Positions 1 to 8,578 of a stretch of 34,629 nt of DNA are shown here, one piece after another; positions within the stretch are counted from its first letter, which is position 1; every line of letters begins with the position of its first letter. The stretch comes from Bacillota bacterium (GTDB lineage: Bacteria > Bacillota > Thermincolia > Thermincolales > UBA2595), in NCBI GenBank assembly GCA_021847735.1, contig JAJZQD010000018.1, positions 1-34,629 of the forward strand, written 5' to 3'. The translations under genes were made by a program, and so were the position numbers. The notes below the pieces were generated by a model. It saw only the letters and a list, made by a program, of their open reading frames with translations. It searched no databases and was not told the DNA's origin.

Positions 1-2
1 AT

Positions 3-479
3 GCGGTCCGGCAAATAATAAATCAAAAACTGCGGGCAGGGGCGGGGACCGATTTATGCTGCCTGCCTCCGTCAAGCCGTAATGTAATTTTGCCTGTTCT
101 GGCCAGGATGGAAGAGGAATCGGAACTGCATATTGTCCTGGTTCTGGATACCAGTGGAAGTATGCTGAAAAAGAGGCACCTCCTGGACCAAAGTCTTAGA
201 GACCTGATCATATCACTGGGAAACCGCTTACGCCCGGTTAAACTTGCCGTTATCCAGTTTCCCGGCCCATCGGGCAGCGCAAGCATTCTTAAACCGCTGC
301 AGAGTGACAACCTTCTTACGTCACAATTGTTGACAAAACTGGTTTATGGCGGGTTGACTCCTACAGGGCCGGCAATCGACCTTGCGGTGGCCGCTCTGGC
401 AGAGTCGGCTGTTGGTGCTGCGGCGGGTCATCTCCGGGGGCCGGTTAAAAACCCCGGTGCGGTGGAGAAACTAATATGA
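3..479 (+). CDS. yabS: YabS-like von Willebrand factor A protein, 5' end outside window
   Basis: The reading frame is open from the first bases of the window, so the true start lies upstream and about 158 codons are visible. A MIDAS motif DTSGS follows a hydrophobic strand, and a second MIDAS segment LTPTGPAID lies near the C-terminus. The protein stops soon after that, as B. subtilis YabS does (comparison from memory), so the short C-terminus is probably natural. vWA domains bind a divalent metal and usually mediate protein contacts; the function of YabS is unknown. Its stop codon overlaps the start of the kinase gene by 4 bases (ATGA), which indicates an operon with translational coupling. 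In B. subtilis yabS and yabT lie just downstream of spoIIE, so spoIIE is expected beyond the left edge. An internal TTG at 90 is not taken as the start because similarity continues upstream of it. Confidence 0.8.
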   Translation, partial: AVRQIINQKLRAGAGTDLCCLPPSSRNVILPVLARMEEESELHIVLVLDTSGSMLKKRHLLDQSLRDLIISLGNRLRPVKLAVIQFPGPSGSASILKPLQSDNLLTSQLLTKLVYGGLTPTGPAIDLAVAALAESAVGAAAGHLRGPVKNPGAVEKLI

Positions 480-1384
480 ATACCTTAGAACGGGGACCGG
501 TTTTAAGGTGCGGCCAGGTTGTCAGGGGCCGGTGGGAACAGAACAGTTACAGGGTTATGCGGCTTCTGGGGCAAGGCGGGACCGGGCACGTTTATCTGGT
601 GAAAAACCGGGAAGGCCAGCTGAGGGCCATGAAAATTTCCACTGACTTGGAGGGAATAACCCATGAACACCGGATGCTGCTTTCCCTCAACAGTTGTGGT
701 CAGATAAAGGAACTGGGAGTCGTACCGCAGGTCTACGAGCTGGACGACTTTCAAACCGGCAGTATAGTGAATCATTACATTGTTACCCAATACTGCCCAG
801 GGACTAATGTTGGCAGGCGTGGCGAATTTGGTATCCGCGATACTGCAGTATTAGGCAAGCAAGTTGCCCAGTTTTTGAGCAGTTTACACCAAACCGGGCG
901 TGTTTTCGGTGACCTTAAGCCGAGCAATGTTATTTATGATTTTAAACGTAACATGACTCACATCATTGATTACGGAAGCGTGACCTTCAAGGGGCATTGT
1001 TTAAAACAATACACGCCCGGTTATGACCGGGCCAGTTGGCTGGCTGGGCCCAGAACGGCAGATGAACACTACGATATATTTGCTTTAGGTATGCTGTTGT
1101 CCACCCTGCTGCTGGGGAAAGCGAACAAGTACCAAGTCGGGTTAGCGGCTGTTATTGCCCGGGTAACAACGAAAATTAATCATCCCCAACTGCGAAAAAC
1201 GGTAGTCAAAGCTCTGAAACAGGAGTATTTACAGTGTCACGAAATTGCGGCCGAGCTATCCCAGGTAGCCGATGAGATTTCTGTACAGGACTCAGGCAGG
1301 GCAGTAGGGTTCTTTGTTAATTTCATGGGGGCAGCTTCAGTATTAGCATTTATTCTTGGTTTAGCATACTATTATCAACAATAG
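476..1384 (+). CDS. yabT: YabT-like membrane-anchored Ser/Thr protein kinase
   Basis: This is a Hanks-type protein kinase of 302 residues. The glycine loop GQGGTGHVY lies at residues 32-40 and the ATP-binding lysine is K53 (AMKIS). The catalytic loop reads GDLKPSN with D146, and the metal site is DYG (D165) instead of the usual DFG. The HRD motif is changed to V-F-G-D. The kinase domain ends near residue 270 and is followed by one hydrophobic segment (about 280-298) with only two or three residues after it, so the protein is tail-anchored with its catalytic domain in the cytoplasm and has no external sensor domain. This matches B. subtilis YabT, which acts in the forespore, phosphorylates proteins such as RecA and sits in the same gene order. 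It overlaps the vWA gene by 4 bases and precedes tilS by 62 bases. Confidence 0.85.
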   Translation: MNTLERGPVLRCGQVVRGRWEQNSYRVMRLLGQGGTGHVYLVKNREGQLRAMKISTDLEGITHEHRMLLSLNSCGQIKELGVVPQVYELDDFQTGSIVNHYIVTQYCPGTNVGRRGEFGIRDTAVLGKQVAQFLSSLHQTGRVFGDLKPSNVIYDFKRNMTHIIDYGSVTFKGHCLKQYTPGYDRASWLAGPRTADEHYDIFALGMLLSTLLLGKANKYQVGLAAVIARVTTKINHPQLRKTVVKALKQEYLQCHEIAAELSQVADEISVQDSGRAVGFFVNFMGAASVLAFILGLAYYYQQ

Positions 1385-1446
1385 GCAGGAAAAGAAAGCC
1401 GGATGTCGAATGGAAACGGTAACCAGACCGGAGAGAGGTTGTTGAA

Positions 1447-2847
1447 ATGCTTGAACGGGTTCGGGCAACCATTCGAAAATACTGTATGTTTAGCCCCGGG
1501 GACCGGGTTCTCGCAGGGGTTTCCGGAGGACCTGATTCTGTAGCACTGGTTCATGTTCTTCAAAGGTTGGCAGCGGAACTGCAGATTGAGGTAAATATTG
1601 CCCACCTTAACCATTGTTTCAGGGGGCGGGAGTCGGCGCAGGATGCCGAGTTTGTCCGTGAGCTGGCCAAACAGTTGAACTTACCGGCGGTAATCGAGAG
1701 CAAAGATGTCACCCGGTACGCCAGGGAACACCACCTGTCGGCCCAGGCAGCGGCAAGGGAAGTACGCTACCGCTTTTTTGAAGACACGGCCCGAGAGCTG
1801 GGCAGCAGCAAGCTGGCTACGGGGCATAATGCCAATGACCAGGCAGAGACCGTTTTGATTCATTTCCTGAGGGGGAGCGGGCCCGCCGGCTTAGGCGGTA
1901 TTCCACCGGTGAGGGACGGGTGGATTGTCCGGCCGCTGATTGACATTCAAAGGGTCCAGATTGACAAATACTGCGAGGAAAACTGTTTAGCTGCAAGGCT
2001 GGACCAAAGCAATCTAAAAACCGTTTACACCAGAAACAAGTTAAGGCTTGAGTTAATCCCCCTTCTGGAACGGGAGTACAACACCAATCTTGTGCAGACT
2101 TTGGTGAGGACCGGCGAAATAATGAGGGAAGAAGAAAGTTTTCTGCAGGATTTGACATCTGGGTACTGGCATAAAACCTGTGTCCTGCAAGACAAGGATG
2201 AAGTAGCATTCAATCTCCGGTTGTTTAAGGAACTGCCCAAAATGATTCAGATAAGATTAATCCGTTATGCCTGGGGACAGCTGACAGGTACCGGTCACAA
2301 CCTTGGGTTCGTTCACCTGACCGCTATATTGAATATGCTGACAGGAGGGGAAACCGGTTCGATGTTGAACCTGCCAATGGGGGTTACATTTAACAGGTCT
2401 TACGGGCAGTTTTTTTTGTCCAGAGCCCTTCCGCCCGTCGGAGTACAAAGCTACTCCCATGAGATTATGATTCCTGGCGTCACCAGGATACCTGAAACGG
2501 GAGATACTATCCTGGCTGAAATTATGGAAGGAAGTATCGATGATTTATCCGAAACTCAGAGATTCGATGAAATCGTAATCGATTTTGACAAGGTCGGCCA
2601 GCCTTTAACTGTGCGCTCCCGTAAACCGGGGGAACGGTTTTCGCCACACGGCCAGATAGGGACCAAGAAACTAAAGAAGTTTCTCATTGACAGTAAGGTT
2701 CCCCGACTGGACCGCGAAAAAGTGCCGGTTTTGGTTACCGGTGACGACCAGATAATCTGGGTGGCCGGTTTACGGGCTGACCGGAGATGGCAGGTTGACC
2801 GGGATACAAAAAAAGCATTGAAGTTGAAATTAATAAGAAATATCTGA
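1447..2847 (+). CDS. tilS: tRNA(Ile)-lysidine synthetase TilS
   Basis: TilS attaches lysine to the wobble cytidine 34 of tRNA-Ile(CAU) using ATP, so that the tRNA reads AUA as isoleucine; it is an essential cytoplasmic enzyme. The N-terminal PP-loop ATPase motif SGGPDS is at residues 26-31, and the TGHNANDQAET segment typical of TilS follows near residue 125. The length of 466 residues fits the full bacterial form with the substrate-binding and C-terminal TilS domains; the basic patch KPGERFSPHGQ is in the C-terminal domain. An ATG start follows a purine-rich GGAGAGAGG site. The next gene is ftsH, whereas in many Firmicutes hpt lies between the two; no trace of hpt is seen in the 88-base gap. 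Confidence 0.95.
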   Translation: MLERVRATIRKYCMFSPGDRVLAGVSGGPDSVALVHVLQRLAAELQIEVNIAHLNHCFRGRESAQDAEFVRELAKQLNLPAVIESKDVTRYAREHHLSAQAAAREVRYRFFEDTARELGSSKLATGHNANDQAETVLIHFLRGSGPAGLGGIPPVRDGWIVRPLIDIQRVQIDKYCEENCLAARLDQSNLKTVYTRNKLRLELIPLLEREYNTNLVQTLVRTGEIMREEESFLQDLTSGYWHKTCVLQDKDEVAFNLRLFKELPKMIQIRLIRYAWGQLTGTGHNLGFVHLTAILNMLTGGETGSMLNLPMGVTFNRSYGQFFLSRALPPVGVQSYSHEIMIPGVTRIPETGDTILAEIMEGSIDDLSETQRFDEIVIDFDKVGQPLTVRSRKPGERFSPHGQIGTKKLKKFLIDSKVPRLDREKVPVLVTGDDQIIWVAGLRADRRWQVDRDTKKALKLKLIRNI

Positions 2848-2855
2848 AAACAAAA

Positions 2856-2884
2856 TTGAAAACTGCTATTTTATATGATACAAT
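2856..2884 (+). promoter_or_regulatory. Sigma-A type promoter for ftsH
   Basis: A -35 element TTGAAA (2856-2861) and a -10 element TACAAT (2879-2884) are separated by exactly 17 bases in the short gap after tilS. Transcription from here would give an ftsH leader of about 45 bases. ftsH (and probably ndk) can therefore be expressed independently of the upstream operon. Confidence 0.7.
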
Positions 2885-2935
2885 TACCTAGTATGAAAAT
2901 TTTCGAATTCCTTCGCACGGAGAGGGGTGAAGTGG

Positions 2936-4987
2936 TTGAACCGAATATTTAAAAACCTAAGTATTTACCTGCTGATTGTTGTTTTGGCAGTTGCTATAAT
3001 AAAGTACACCTCCCCAACACAACAACCGATTAAGGAGTTAAGCACCAATGAGCTTTACTCCGCTGTTCAGGAAAAAAAGGTCAAAAAGGTCAGCATCCAA
3101 CCCGAAGAGCAAATAACTCATATATCGGGTGAAATGAAGGACGGGAAAGCCTTTACGGCAATTGGTTCCACTGAGGAAATCAGCGATTTATCCAAGACTT
3201 TGCGGGAGAATAAGGTCGAACTTGCATATCGGCCGACACCCAAAGCCCCGTGGTGGACAAATCTCTTTATTAACTTCCTGCCGATTTTGCTGTTAATAGG
3301 AATTGTCTTCTTTATGCTAAACCAAACCCAGGGCGGTGGCAGCCGTGTTATGTCCTTTGGAAAAAGTAAGGCCCGCCTGCACTCGGATGATAAGAAACGG
3401 GTTACCTTCGAAGATGTTGCGGGAGCCGATGAGGTCAAGCAGGAGCTCGAGGAAGTCGTTGAATTTCTTAAACACCCTAAAAAATTTAACGAACTTGGGG
3501 CCAAGATACCTAAAGGAGTGCTTCTGTATGGGCCTCCCGGCACAGGTAAAACACTGCTGGCGAGAGCTGTTGCCGGTGAAGCAGGCGTTCCCTTCTTTAC
3601 CATAAGCGGTTCCGACTTTGTGGAAATGTTTGTAGGCGTGGGTGCTTCCAGGGTTCGCGACCTGTTTGAGCAGGCCAAGAAGAGTGCGCCCTGTATAGTG
3701 TTTATTGACGAGATTGATGCGGTCGGCCGTCAGCGTGGCGCCGGCCTTGGCGGCGGCCACGATGAACGGGAACAGACATTGAACCAGCTGCTGGTAGAGA
3801 TGGACGGTTTTAACCCCAATGAAGGGATTATCATTGTCGCCGCAACAAACCGGCCTGACATTCTTGACCCGGCATTACTGCGGCCAGGCCGTTTCGACAG
3901 GCAGATAGTTGTGGATGTACCTGATATAACCGGACGTAAGGAAATACTGCAGGTTCACATTAAAGGCAAGCCGCTGGCCAATGACGTTGATCTGGGCGTT
4001 CTGGCCCGCAGGACACCTGGCTTTACAGGGGCAGACCTGGCCAACCTGGTCAATGAAGCAGCCTTGTTAGCCGCCCGCACCAACAAAAAGCAAATTAACA
4101 TGTTTGAAATGGAAGATGCCATTGAGCGGGTGGTGGCCGGGCCTGAAAAGAAGTCCAAAGTTATTAGTGAAAAGGAAAAGAAACTTGTATCATATCATGA
4201 AGCGGGTCATGCACTTGTCAGCACTTTGCTGAAGGATACAGACCCGGTTCACAAGGTTTCCATTATACCCAGAGGCCGCGCCGGCGGATATACCTTGATT
4301 TTACCGACAGAGGACCGGTATTACCGGACCAAGTCGATGCTGTTGGATGAAATTGTTGTTCTCCTCGGCGGCCGGGTGGCAGAAAGCCTTGTCCTCGGTG
4401 ATATAAGTACCGGGGCCCAGAACGACCTGGAAAGAGCCACCAGCATTGCGCGTAAGATGATTATGGAGTATGGCATGAGCAGCGAGATCGGTCCGTTGAC
4501 CCTTGGCAGGAAGACCGAGCAGGTTTTCCTTGGCCGGGACATTGCCCGGGATCGGAATTACAGTGAAGAAGTTGCCTTTGCCATTGACAAGGAAGTCCGC
4601 AAAATTATTGATAAGAGTTATAACAAGGCCGAAGAACTGCTCAAATCCAGTATGGATAAGCTGCACCTGATTGCCAGCACTTTGATGGACAAAGAAACCC
4701 TTGACTCCGACGAATTTACTGCCTTGATTGAAGGGCGTACCGTCGAGGAAGTCAAAAAGGTAAGGCTGGCTAAGGAACTGGCCCAGGATAAAGATAACAG
4801 CATTATTAACGCGCCTCCCAAAAAAGCTGAACCTGGAGAAGAGGCTAAGCCGGTCGAACAGGCTGAAGAAGATGAACGGGCGGCCCTTGAAAAGACAGAT
4901 GACACTTCGCCCGCCGATTCGGGGCGGCCGGAAATCACGATCAACCACGGACAAAAACCGGAGGATGAGGAAGCCGATAGTAATTAA
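2936..4987 (+). CDS. ftsH: ATP-dependent zinc metalloprotease FtsH
   Basis: FtsH is a membrane-bound hexameric AAA+ protease that degrades membrane proteins and short-lived regulators. One transmembrane segment lies near residues 8-23 and a second near 105-125 ([18 protein letters not shown]), with the small external domain between them. The Walker A motif GPPGTGKT is at residues 199-206, the Walker B motif is FIDEIDAVG, and the second region of homology contains RPGRFDRQ. The zinc protease motif HEAGH is at 421-425. The C-terminus carries an acidic, glutamate-rich tail of about 60 residues. I chose the TTG at 2936 rather than the GTG at 2927: the GGAGAGGG site directly abuts 2927 but is well spaced from 2936, and the protein then begins MNRIFKN, as FtsH proteins usually do. 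A clear promoter precedes the gene. Confidence 0.96.
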   Translation: MNRIFKNLSIYLLIVVLAVAIIKYTSPTQQPIKELSTNELYSAVQEKKVKKVSIQPEEQITHISGEMKDGKAFTAIGSTEEISDLSKTLRENKVELAYRPTPKAPWWTNLFINFLPILLLIGIVFFMLNQTQGGGSRVMSFGKSKARLHSDDKKRVTFEDVAGADEVKQELEEVVEFLKHPKKFNELGAKIPKGVLLYGPPGTGKTLLARAVAGEAGVPFFTISGSDFVEMFVGVGASRVRDLFEQAKKSAPCIVFIDEIDAVGRQRGAGLGGGHDEREQTLNQLLVEMDGFNPNEGIIIVAATNRPDILDPALLRPGRFDRQIVVDVPDITGRKEILQVHIKGKPLANDVDLGVLARRTPGFTGADLANLVNEAALLAARTNKKQINMFEMEDAIERVVAGPEKKSKVISEKEKKLVSYHEAGHALVSTLLKDTDPVHKVSIIPRGRAGGYTLILPTEDRYYRTKSMLLDEIVVLLGGRVAESLVLGDISTGAQNDLERATSIARKMIMEYGMSSEIGPLTLGRKTEQVFLGRDIARDRNYSEEVAFAIDKEVRKIIDKSYNKAEELLKSSMDKLHLIASTLMDKETLDSDEFTALIEGRTVEEVKKVRLAKELAQDKDNSIINAPPKKAEPGEEAKPVEQAEEDERAALEKTDDTSPADSGRPEITINHGQKPEDEEADSN

Positions 4988-5015
4988 GAACCCAGAATCC
5001 AGGAGGCGAACCAAA

Positions 5016-5465
5016 TTGGAACGAACATATGTGATGATAAAACCCGACGGGGTGCAGAGAAATCTGGTAGGTGAAATAATTTCCCGTTTTGAGAAAAAGG
5101 GGTTTAAGATTGTAGGACTGAAAATGCTTCAAATTGACAGGGCCATTGCTGAAAAGCACTATGCTGAACACATTGGCAAACCGTTTTTTGAAGGGCTGGC
5201 CTCTTACATTACCTCCGGTCCGGTAGTGGCCATGGTTCTAGAAGGCAAGGATGTAGTGGCTGCGGCGCGGGCTATGAACGGCGCCACTAACCCTGCCAAC
5301 GCGGGGCCCGGTACTGTCAGGGGGGATATGGCCATCGAGGTCGGCAGAAACGTGATTCATGGGTCAGATTCGGTGGACAGTGCCAAGCGGGAGATATTCA
5401 TATACTTTACAGAGGAAGAACTCTGTGAATATAAAAAAGTACTGGAAAATTGGATTTACGAGTGA
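5016..5465 (+). CDS. ndk: Nucleoside diphosphate kinase
   Basis: Ndk transfers the gamma-phosphate between nucleoside triphosphates and diphosphates through a phosphohistidine. The protein begins [16 protein letters not shown], the standard start of the family, and has the family's usual length of 149 residues. The active-site histidine is H115 in NVIHGSDS. The start codon is TTG at 5016, preceded by AGGAGG at 5001-5006; the frame is open further upstream into the end of ftsH, but that extension is not part of the protein. The gene lies 28 bases after ftsH and is probably cotranscribed with it. Its stop codon lies inside the first copy of a 33-bp repeat. Confidence 0.95.
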   Translation: MERTYVMIKPDGVQRNLVGEIISRFEKKGFKIVGLKMLQIDRAIAEKHYAEHIGKPFFEGLASYITSGPVVAMVLEGKDVVAAARAMNGATNPANAGPGTVRGDMAIEVGRNVIHGSDSVDSAKREIFIYFTEEELCEYKKVLENWIYE

Positions 5466-5494
5466 ACTCGTTCAGCTAAAGCTGAACATCGAAA
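5462..5494 (+). repeat. 33-bp direct repeat, copy A (contains a hairpin)
   Basis: The copy begins GTGAACTCG and continues into the palindrome TTCAGCTAAAGCTGAA (5471-5486), ending in CATCGAAA. It includes the ndk stop codon. Copy B at 5630-5662 differs at one base. See the finding on the hairpin array. Confidence 0.85.
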
Positions 5495-5522
5495 TAAAAA
5501 ACAACCTATATTGCGAAAGATA

Positions 5523-5556
5523 GAAACAGTAGGAAACCGCCTGCTGTTTCTTTGTA
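5523..5556 (+). terminator. Intrinsic terminator after ndk
   Basis: The stem GAAACAG (5523-5529) pairs with CTGTTTC (5544-5550) and continues inward as AGG/CCT with small bulges. It is followed by TTTGTATT. It would end the ftsH-ndk transcript. Confidence 0.7.
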
Positions 5557-5629
5557 TTATTACCTATTTTGGGTCTATTGTTGTAAAAAACTGTCAGCAA
5601 ATTAAGTTAACATGGGAAATCGCAGGATA

Positions 5630-5662
5630 GTGAACTCTTTCAGCTAAAGCTGAACATCGAAA
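5630..5662 (+). repeat. 33-bp direct repeat, copy B
   Basis: This copy matches the repeat at 5462-5494 in 32 of 33 bases, including the TTCAGCTAAAGCTGAA palindrome, and starts 168 bases downstream of it. Unlike copy A it runs directly into two further strong hairpins. Confidence 0.85.
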
Positions 5663-5729
5663 CTTCAGTGGGGGACTCTACCCCCACTGAAGCAGAAAAG
5701 TGGAAACTCCACCTTATAGAAGGTGGAGT
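5663..5729 (+). repeat. Two consecutive perfect hairpins (possible remnant of an IS200/IS605-type end or structured RNA)
   Basis: The first hairpin has a perfect 12-bp stem: CTTCAGTGGGGG (5663-5674) pairs with CCCCCACTGAAG (5681-5692) around a 6-base loop. The second has a perfect 10-bp stem: ACTCCACCTT (5706-5715) pairs with AAGGTGGAGT (5720-5729) around ATAG. Neither is followed by a T-run, so they do not look like ordinary terminators. No transposase gene is present. Together with the ndk terminator and the 33-bp repeats they fill most of the 364-base gap between ndk and the thioesterase gene; 5730-5829 shows only the ribosome binding site of the next gene. Confidence 0.6.
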
Positions 5730-5829
5730 CTTGGAATTGGGATTAACTATTTTGTGCATTATGGCAGGAATTTAACTAAGCACACCGAATCCTAACTATT
5801 ACCTAAAAAGTATTATTGGAGGTGTAGTC

Positions 5830-6231
5830 ATGGATCCGTCTTTAAAAATTGGCATTTTTGGTGAAGCAAAGACGGTAGTGTCTGATAAAAATACTGCCAT
5901 TACCCACGGGAGCGGCAGCATCCCTGTTTTTGCGACACCGGCGATGATAGCCCTGATGGAGAACGCAGCACTGTCTTCCGTAGAGCCCCTTCTTCCCGAA
6001 GGCCACACCACAGTTGGGATTAGCATCAGTTCATCCCATATAGCAGCAACCCCGGTCGGGATGGAAGTTACGGCCAAAGCGGAATTGGTGGAGATAGACG
6101 GAAAACGCCTTGTTTTCAAAGTTGAGGGTTATGACGCGAAGGAAAAGATTGGTGAAGGGACTCACCAGAGATTTATCATTAACAAAGAAAAATTCATGAA
6201 AAAGAATGAAGAAAAGAGGGCCGCAAAATAG
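5830..6231 (+). CDS. FlK-like hotdog-fold thioesterase
   Basis: This is a 133-residue single-domain protein of the family that includes fluoroacetyl-CoA thioesterase FlK. The three catalytic residues known for FlK (Thr42, Glu50, His76) have counterparts here with identical spacing: T36 in VFATPAM, E44 in ALMENAA and H70 in SSSHIAATP. This supports an active acyl-CoA hydrolase. The natural substrate cannot be read from the sequence; most bacterial members are of unknown specificity and there is no reason to infer fluoroacetate resistance. The ATG start follows a strong GGAGGTG site. The C-terminus is rich in lysine and glutamate. It stands alone between the hairpin region and the fhs leader. 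Confidence 0.8.
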   Translation: MDPSLKIGIFGEAKTVVSDKNTAITHGSGSIPVFATPAMIALMENAALSSVEPLLPEGHTTVGISISSSHIAATPVGMEVTAKAELVEIDGKRLVFKVEGYDAKEKIGEGTHQRFIINKEKFMKKNEEKRAAK

Positions 6232-6382
6232 TTCTAATAGGAATCCGCAGAATATATTCTATAAAGTGGTGACCGAGCTGCCTTCTTCCAACAGAGGATA
6301 TGTCATTAATTTTTTAAATATTTTGTCTTTATTGGCAGGAGAATTTATAAAGGTCACGAATAATAATAAGGCTAACCAAATA

Positions 6383-6474
6383 AGCCCCCCGACAGAGGTG
6401 TTGCCCGTATGGGCAAAGACGGCTTTGTGAATGTTTTCATAAGCCGTTTATTCGCTGCTCTGTTGGAGCGGGCT
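6383..6474 (+). ncRNA. Structured leader RNA (three-way junction) upstream of fhs
   Basis: Pairing read by eye: an outer helix AGCCC (6383-6387) with GGGCT (6470-6474); a main helix CCGACAGAG (6389-6397) with CTCTGTTGG (6458-6466), including one G-U pair; an inner hairpin TTGCCC-GTAT-GGGCAA (6401-6416); and a second inner hairpin with ACGGCTT (6419-6425) and AAGCCGT (6441-6447), extended by a further five pairs. Together these form a compact three-way junction about 170 bases before the fhs start. I do not recognise it as a known riboswitch class; the conserved signatures of THF and ZTP riboswitches are not seen. The rest of the 411-base gap (6232-6642) is AT-rich, with a TATAAT at 6614-6619 that lacks a good -35 box. 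Confidence 0.6.
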
Positions 6475-6642
6475 GCTTCAGGTATATTGATTCAAACGGT
6501 AAATCTATTGGGTTGCCGAAACATACAAGCTTATCTAAATAATTTTAAAGGGGGGGTTAATGTTTTCAAGCAGGAGGAATAATTCTTGCGTGTTTTTGTG
6601 GTTAATTCAATTTTATAATGAGTCGAAGGGAGAGATTATTTA

Positions 6643-8418
6643 ATGCCTTACAATCCTAGGTCAATGAATCCGACTGAGTTTAAAGATTGGCAAATTGCCG
6701 CTGAGGCAGAAAAGTTTTTACCTACTCCTGAGGAGTGGATTGAGAAATTAGGGCTGAAAAAGGAAGAGATGATTCCTTACGGTAAAACGCCCAAACTCGA
6801 TTTCATCAAGATAATGGACCGCCTGAAGGATAAGCCTGACGGCAAATATGTTGAAGTTACCGCCATTACTCCTACACCGCTAGGCGAAGGCAAGACAACC
6901 GTTTCCATGGGGCTTATTCAGGGACTCGGTGTAAAAGGCAAGAATGTTGGTGGAGCACTTCGCCAACCTTCCGGTGGACCGACTATGAACGTAAAGGGTA
7001 CTGCAGCCGGTGGCGGTAATGCCCTGCTTATTCCGATGACCGAGTTTTCCCTCGGCCTTACCGGAGATATCAATGATATCATGAACGCTCACAACCTGGC
7101 CATGGTAGCCCTCACTTCCCGGTATCAGCATGAGTGCAACTATACTGACGAAGAGCTTACCAAGCGTGGTTTAAGGCGTCTTGATATAGACCCGAAAAAC
7201 GTTGAGATGGGATGGGTAATGGACTTCTGTGCCCAGTCTTTACGGAACATCATGATTGGCCTTGGCGGAAAGAAAGACGGATATCCGATGGCATCCAGAT
7301 TCGGTATCGCAGTAGGGTCCGAACTAATGGCTATTCTCGCTGTTTCAAGAGACCTGGCAGACCTGAGAGACCGTCTTGGCAAGATTATCGTTGCCTATGA
7401 CAGGACAGGTAAACCGGTTACCACCTCTGACCTTGATGTGGCCGGCGCTATGTGCGCTTGGATGCGAAACACCATCAACCCGACCCTTTGCTATTCAGTA
7501 GAAGGCCAGCCTGTATTGATTCATGCAGGGCCGTTCGCCAACATCGCTATTGGCCAGAACTCTGTTATCTCTGACCGCTTAGGTCTGAAACTGTTCGATT
7601 ACACTGTAACCGAGAGTGGTTTTGCCGCTGACATCGGTTTCGAGAAATTCTGGAACGTAAAATGCCGCCTAAGTGGCAACGTCCCCAACGTTTCAGTTAT
7701 CGTAGCTACTATCAGGGCTCTCAAGATGCACGGTGGCGGCCCAACCGTTGCCCCCGGACGTCCACTGCCCGCAGAATATACCCAGGAAAACCTCGACTTG
7801 GTGGAAAAGGGCTGCGAGAACCTGTTCCATATGGTCAATGTGGTCAAGAAATCGGGTATCATTCCTGTTGTCTGTATCAACAGCTTCTACACTGACACCA
7901 AAGCAGAAGTTGACCTGGTCAGGAAGAAGTGCGCTGAATTCGGAGTTCGCTGTGCATTGTCCGAGCACTGGATGTATGGTGGTGAAGGCGCTGCTGAGCT
8001 GGCTGACGTGGTTATGGATGCCTGCAATGAGCCTACCAACTACAAACCGCTCTATCCGCTGGAAATGCCGCTCCGCCAGCGTGTTGACATGATTGCCAAG
8101 GAAGTTTACGGTGCTGACGGCGTTATCTGGTCACCGGTTGCCGAAGCTAAGGCTAAGAAATTTGAATCCGATCCTCATTACGCAGATTTCCAAACCATGA
8201 TGGTAAAAACTCACCTGAGTCTTACCCACGACCCGACACTAAAGGGTGTTCCCAAGAACTGGATGCTGCCGATTCGCGATGTTTTGGTTTATGGCGGCGC
8301 CAAGTTCCTCTGCCCGTGCGCCGGGGACATCTCCTTAATGCCTGGTACCGCTTCCGACCCAGCCTACAGGAAAGTAGACGTGAATGTAAAAACCGGCGAA
8401 GTAAGCGGATTGTTCTAA
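6643..8418 (+). CDS. fhs: Formate-tetrahydrofolate ligase, long divergent form
   Basis: The enzyme makes 10-formyl-tetrahydrofolate from formate, ATP and tetrahydrofolate, the entry step of the methyl branch of the Wood-Ljungdahl pathway and a source of one-carbon units. The ATP-binding loop reads TPLGEGKTT (TPAGEGKTT in most members), followed by [14 protein letters not shown] where typical bacterial enzymes have [32 protein letters not shown] and GADGV are further family blocks. At 591 residues it is about 35 longer than the Moorella-type enzyme; extra residues lie in the region [19 protein letters not shown]. The ATG start has a GGGAGAG site. A terminator follows. Coding looks well adapted for strong expression. 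I am confident in the family but not in kinetic equivalence to the classical enzyme. Confidence 0.92.
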   Translation: MPYNPRSMNPTEFKDWQIAAEAEKFLPTPEEWIEKLGLKKEEMIPYGKTPKLDFIKIMDRLKDKPDGKYVEVTAITPTPLGEGKTTVSMGLIQGLGVKGKNVGGALRQPSGGPTMNVKGTAAGGGNALLIPMTEFSLGLTGDINDIMNAHNLAMVALTSRYQHECNYTDEELTKRGLRRLDIDPKNVEMGWVMDFCAQSLRNIMIGLGGKKDGYPMASRFGIAVGSELMAILAVSRDLADLRDRLGKIIVAYDRTGKPVTTSDLDVAGAMCAWMRNTINPTLCYSVEGQPVLIHAGPFANIAIGQNSVISDRLGLKLFDYTVTESGFAADIGFEKFWNVKCRLSGNVPNVSVIVATIRALKMHGGGPTVAPGRPLPAEYTQENLDLVEKGCENLFHMVNVVKKSGIIPVVCINSFYTDTKAEVDLVRKKCAEFGVRCALSEHWMYGGEGAAELADVVMDACNEPTNYKPLYPLEMPLRQRVDMIAKEVYGADGVIWSPVAEAKAKKFESDPHYADFQTMMVKTHLSLTHDPTLKGVPKNWMLPIRDVLVYGGAKFLCPCAGDISLMPGTASDPAYRKVDVNVKTGEVSGLF

Positions 8419-8443
8419 AAAAAATATGCAACATTAAAAAGGG

Positions 8444-8475
8444 GGTGTCTCAAAAGGAGGCACCTCCTTTCTTGT
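8444..8475 (+). terminator. Terminator after fhs
   Basis: GGTGTCTC (8444-8451) pairs with GAGGCACC (8457-8464) over 8 bp with one G-U pair; an alternative stem AAAGGAGG/CCTCCTTT overlaps it. A T-containing tract follows. Confidence 0.65.
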
Positions 8476-8554
8476 AGTATGCCCGGCATGGGCTTTGGGG
8501 GAACATATGAGATTATTCAATTCAAAAAAAATAGAAAAAATAACATAGTGGGTG

Positions 8555-8578
8555 TATAATAAAACTACAAATGTAGTT
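8555..8578 (+). promoter_or_regulatory. -10 element with BlaI/MecI/CopY-type operator before the methyltransferase gene
   Basis: A TATAAT (8555-8560) is followed two bases later by the perfect palindrome AACTACA-AA-TGTAGTT (8563-8578). The core TACAnnTGTA is the recognised operator of winged-helix repressors of the BlaI/MecI/CopY family. Its position over the transcription start would allow repression. No consensus -35 box is seen. The remaining leader to 8700 is about 120 bases with no obvious gene. No BlaI-type regulator is encoded in this window. Confidence 0.55.

Noticed and set aside
4301-5014. 237-codon minus-strand frame opposite ftsH and ndk
   Set aside because: Antisense to the well-conserved ftsH protease domain; low-complexity Phe/Leu-rich translation.
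5663-5729. CRISPR array
   Set aside because: Only two copies of one repeat and hairpins of different sequence; no regular spacers and no cas genes.
6206-6430. 74-codon open frame after the thioesterase gene
   Set aside because: It overlaps the end of the thioesterase gene and runs through the structured leader; no ribosome binding site and no recognisable protein pattern.
6383-6474. THF or ZTP riboswitch before fhs
   Set aside because: The conserved core sequences of these classes could not be found; only the fold is supported.
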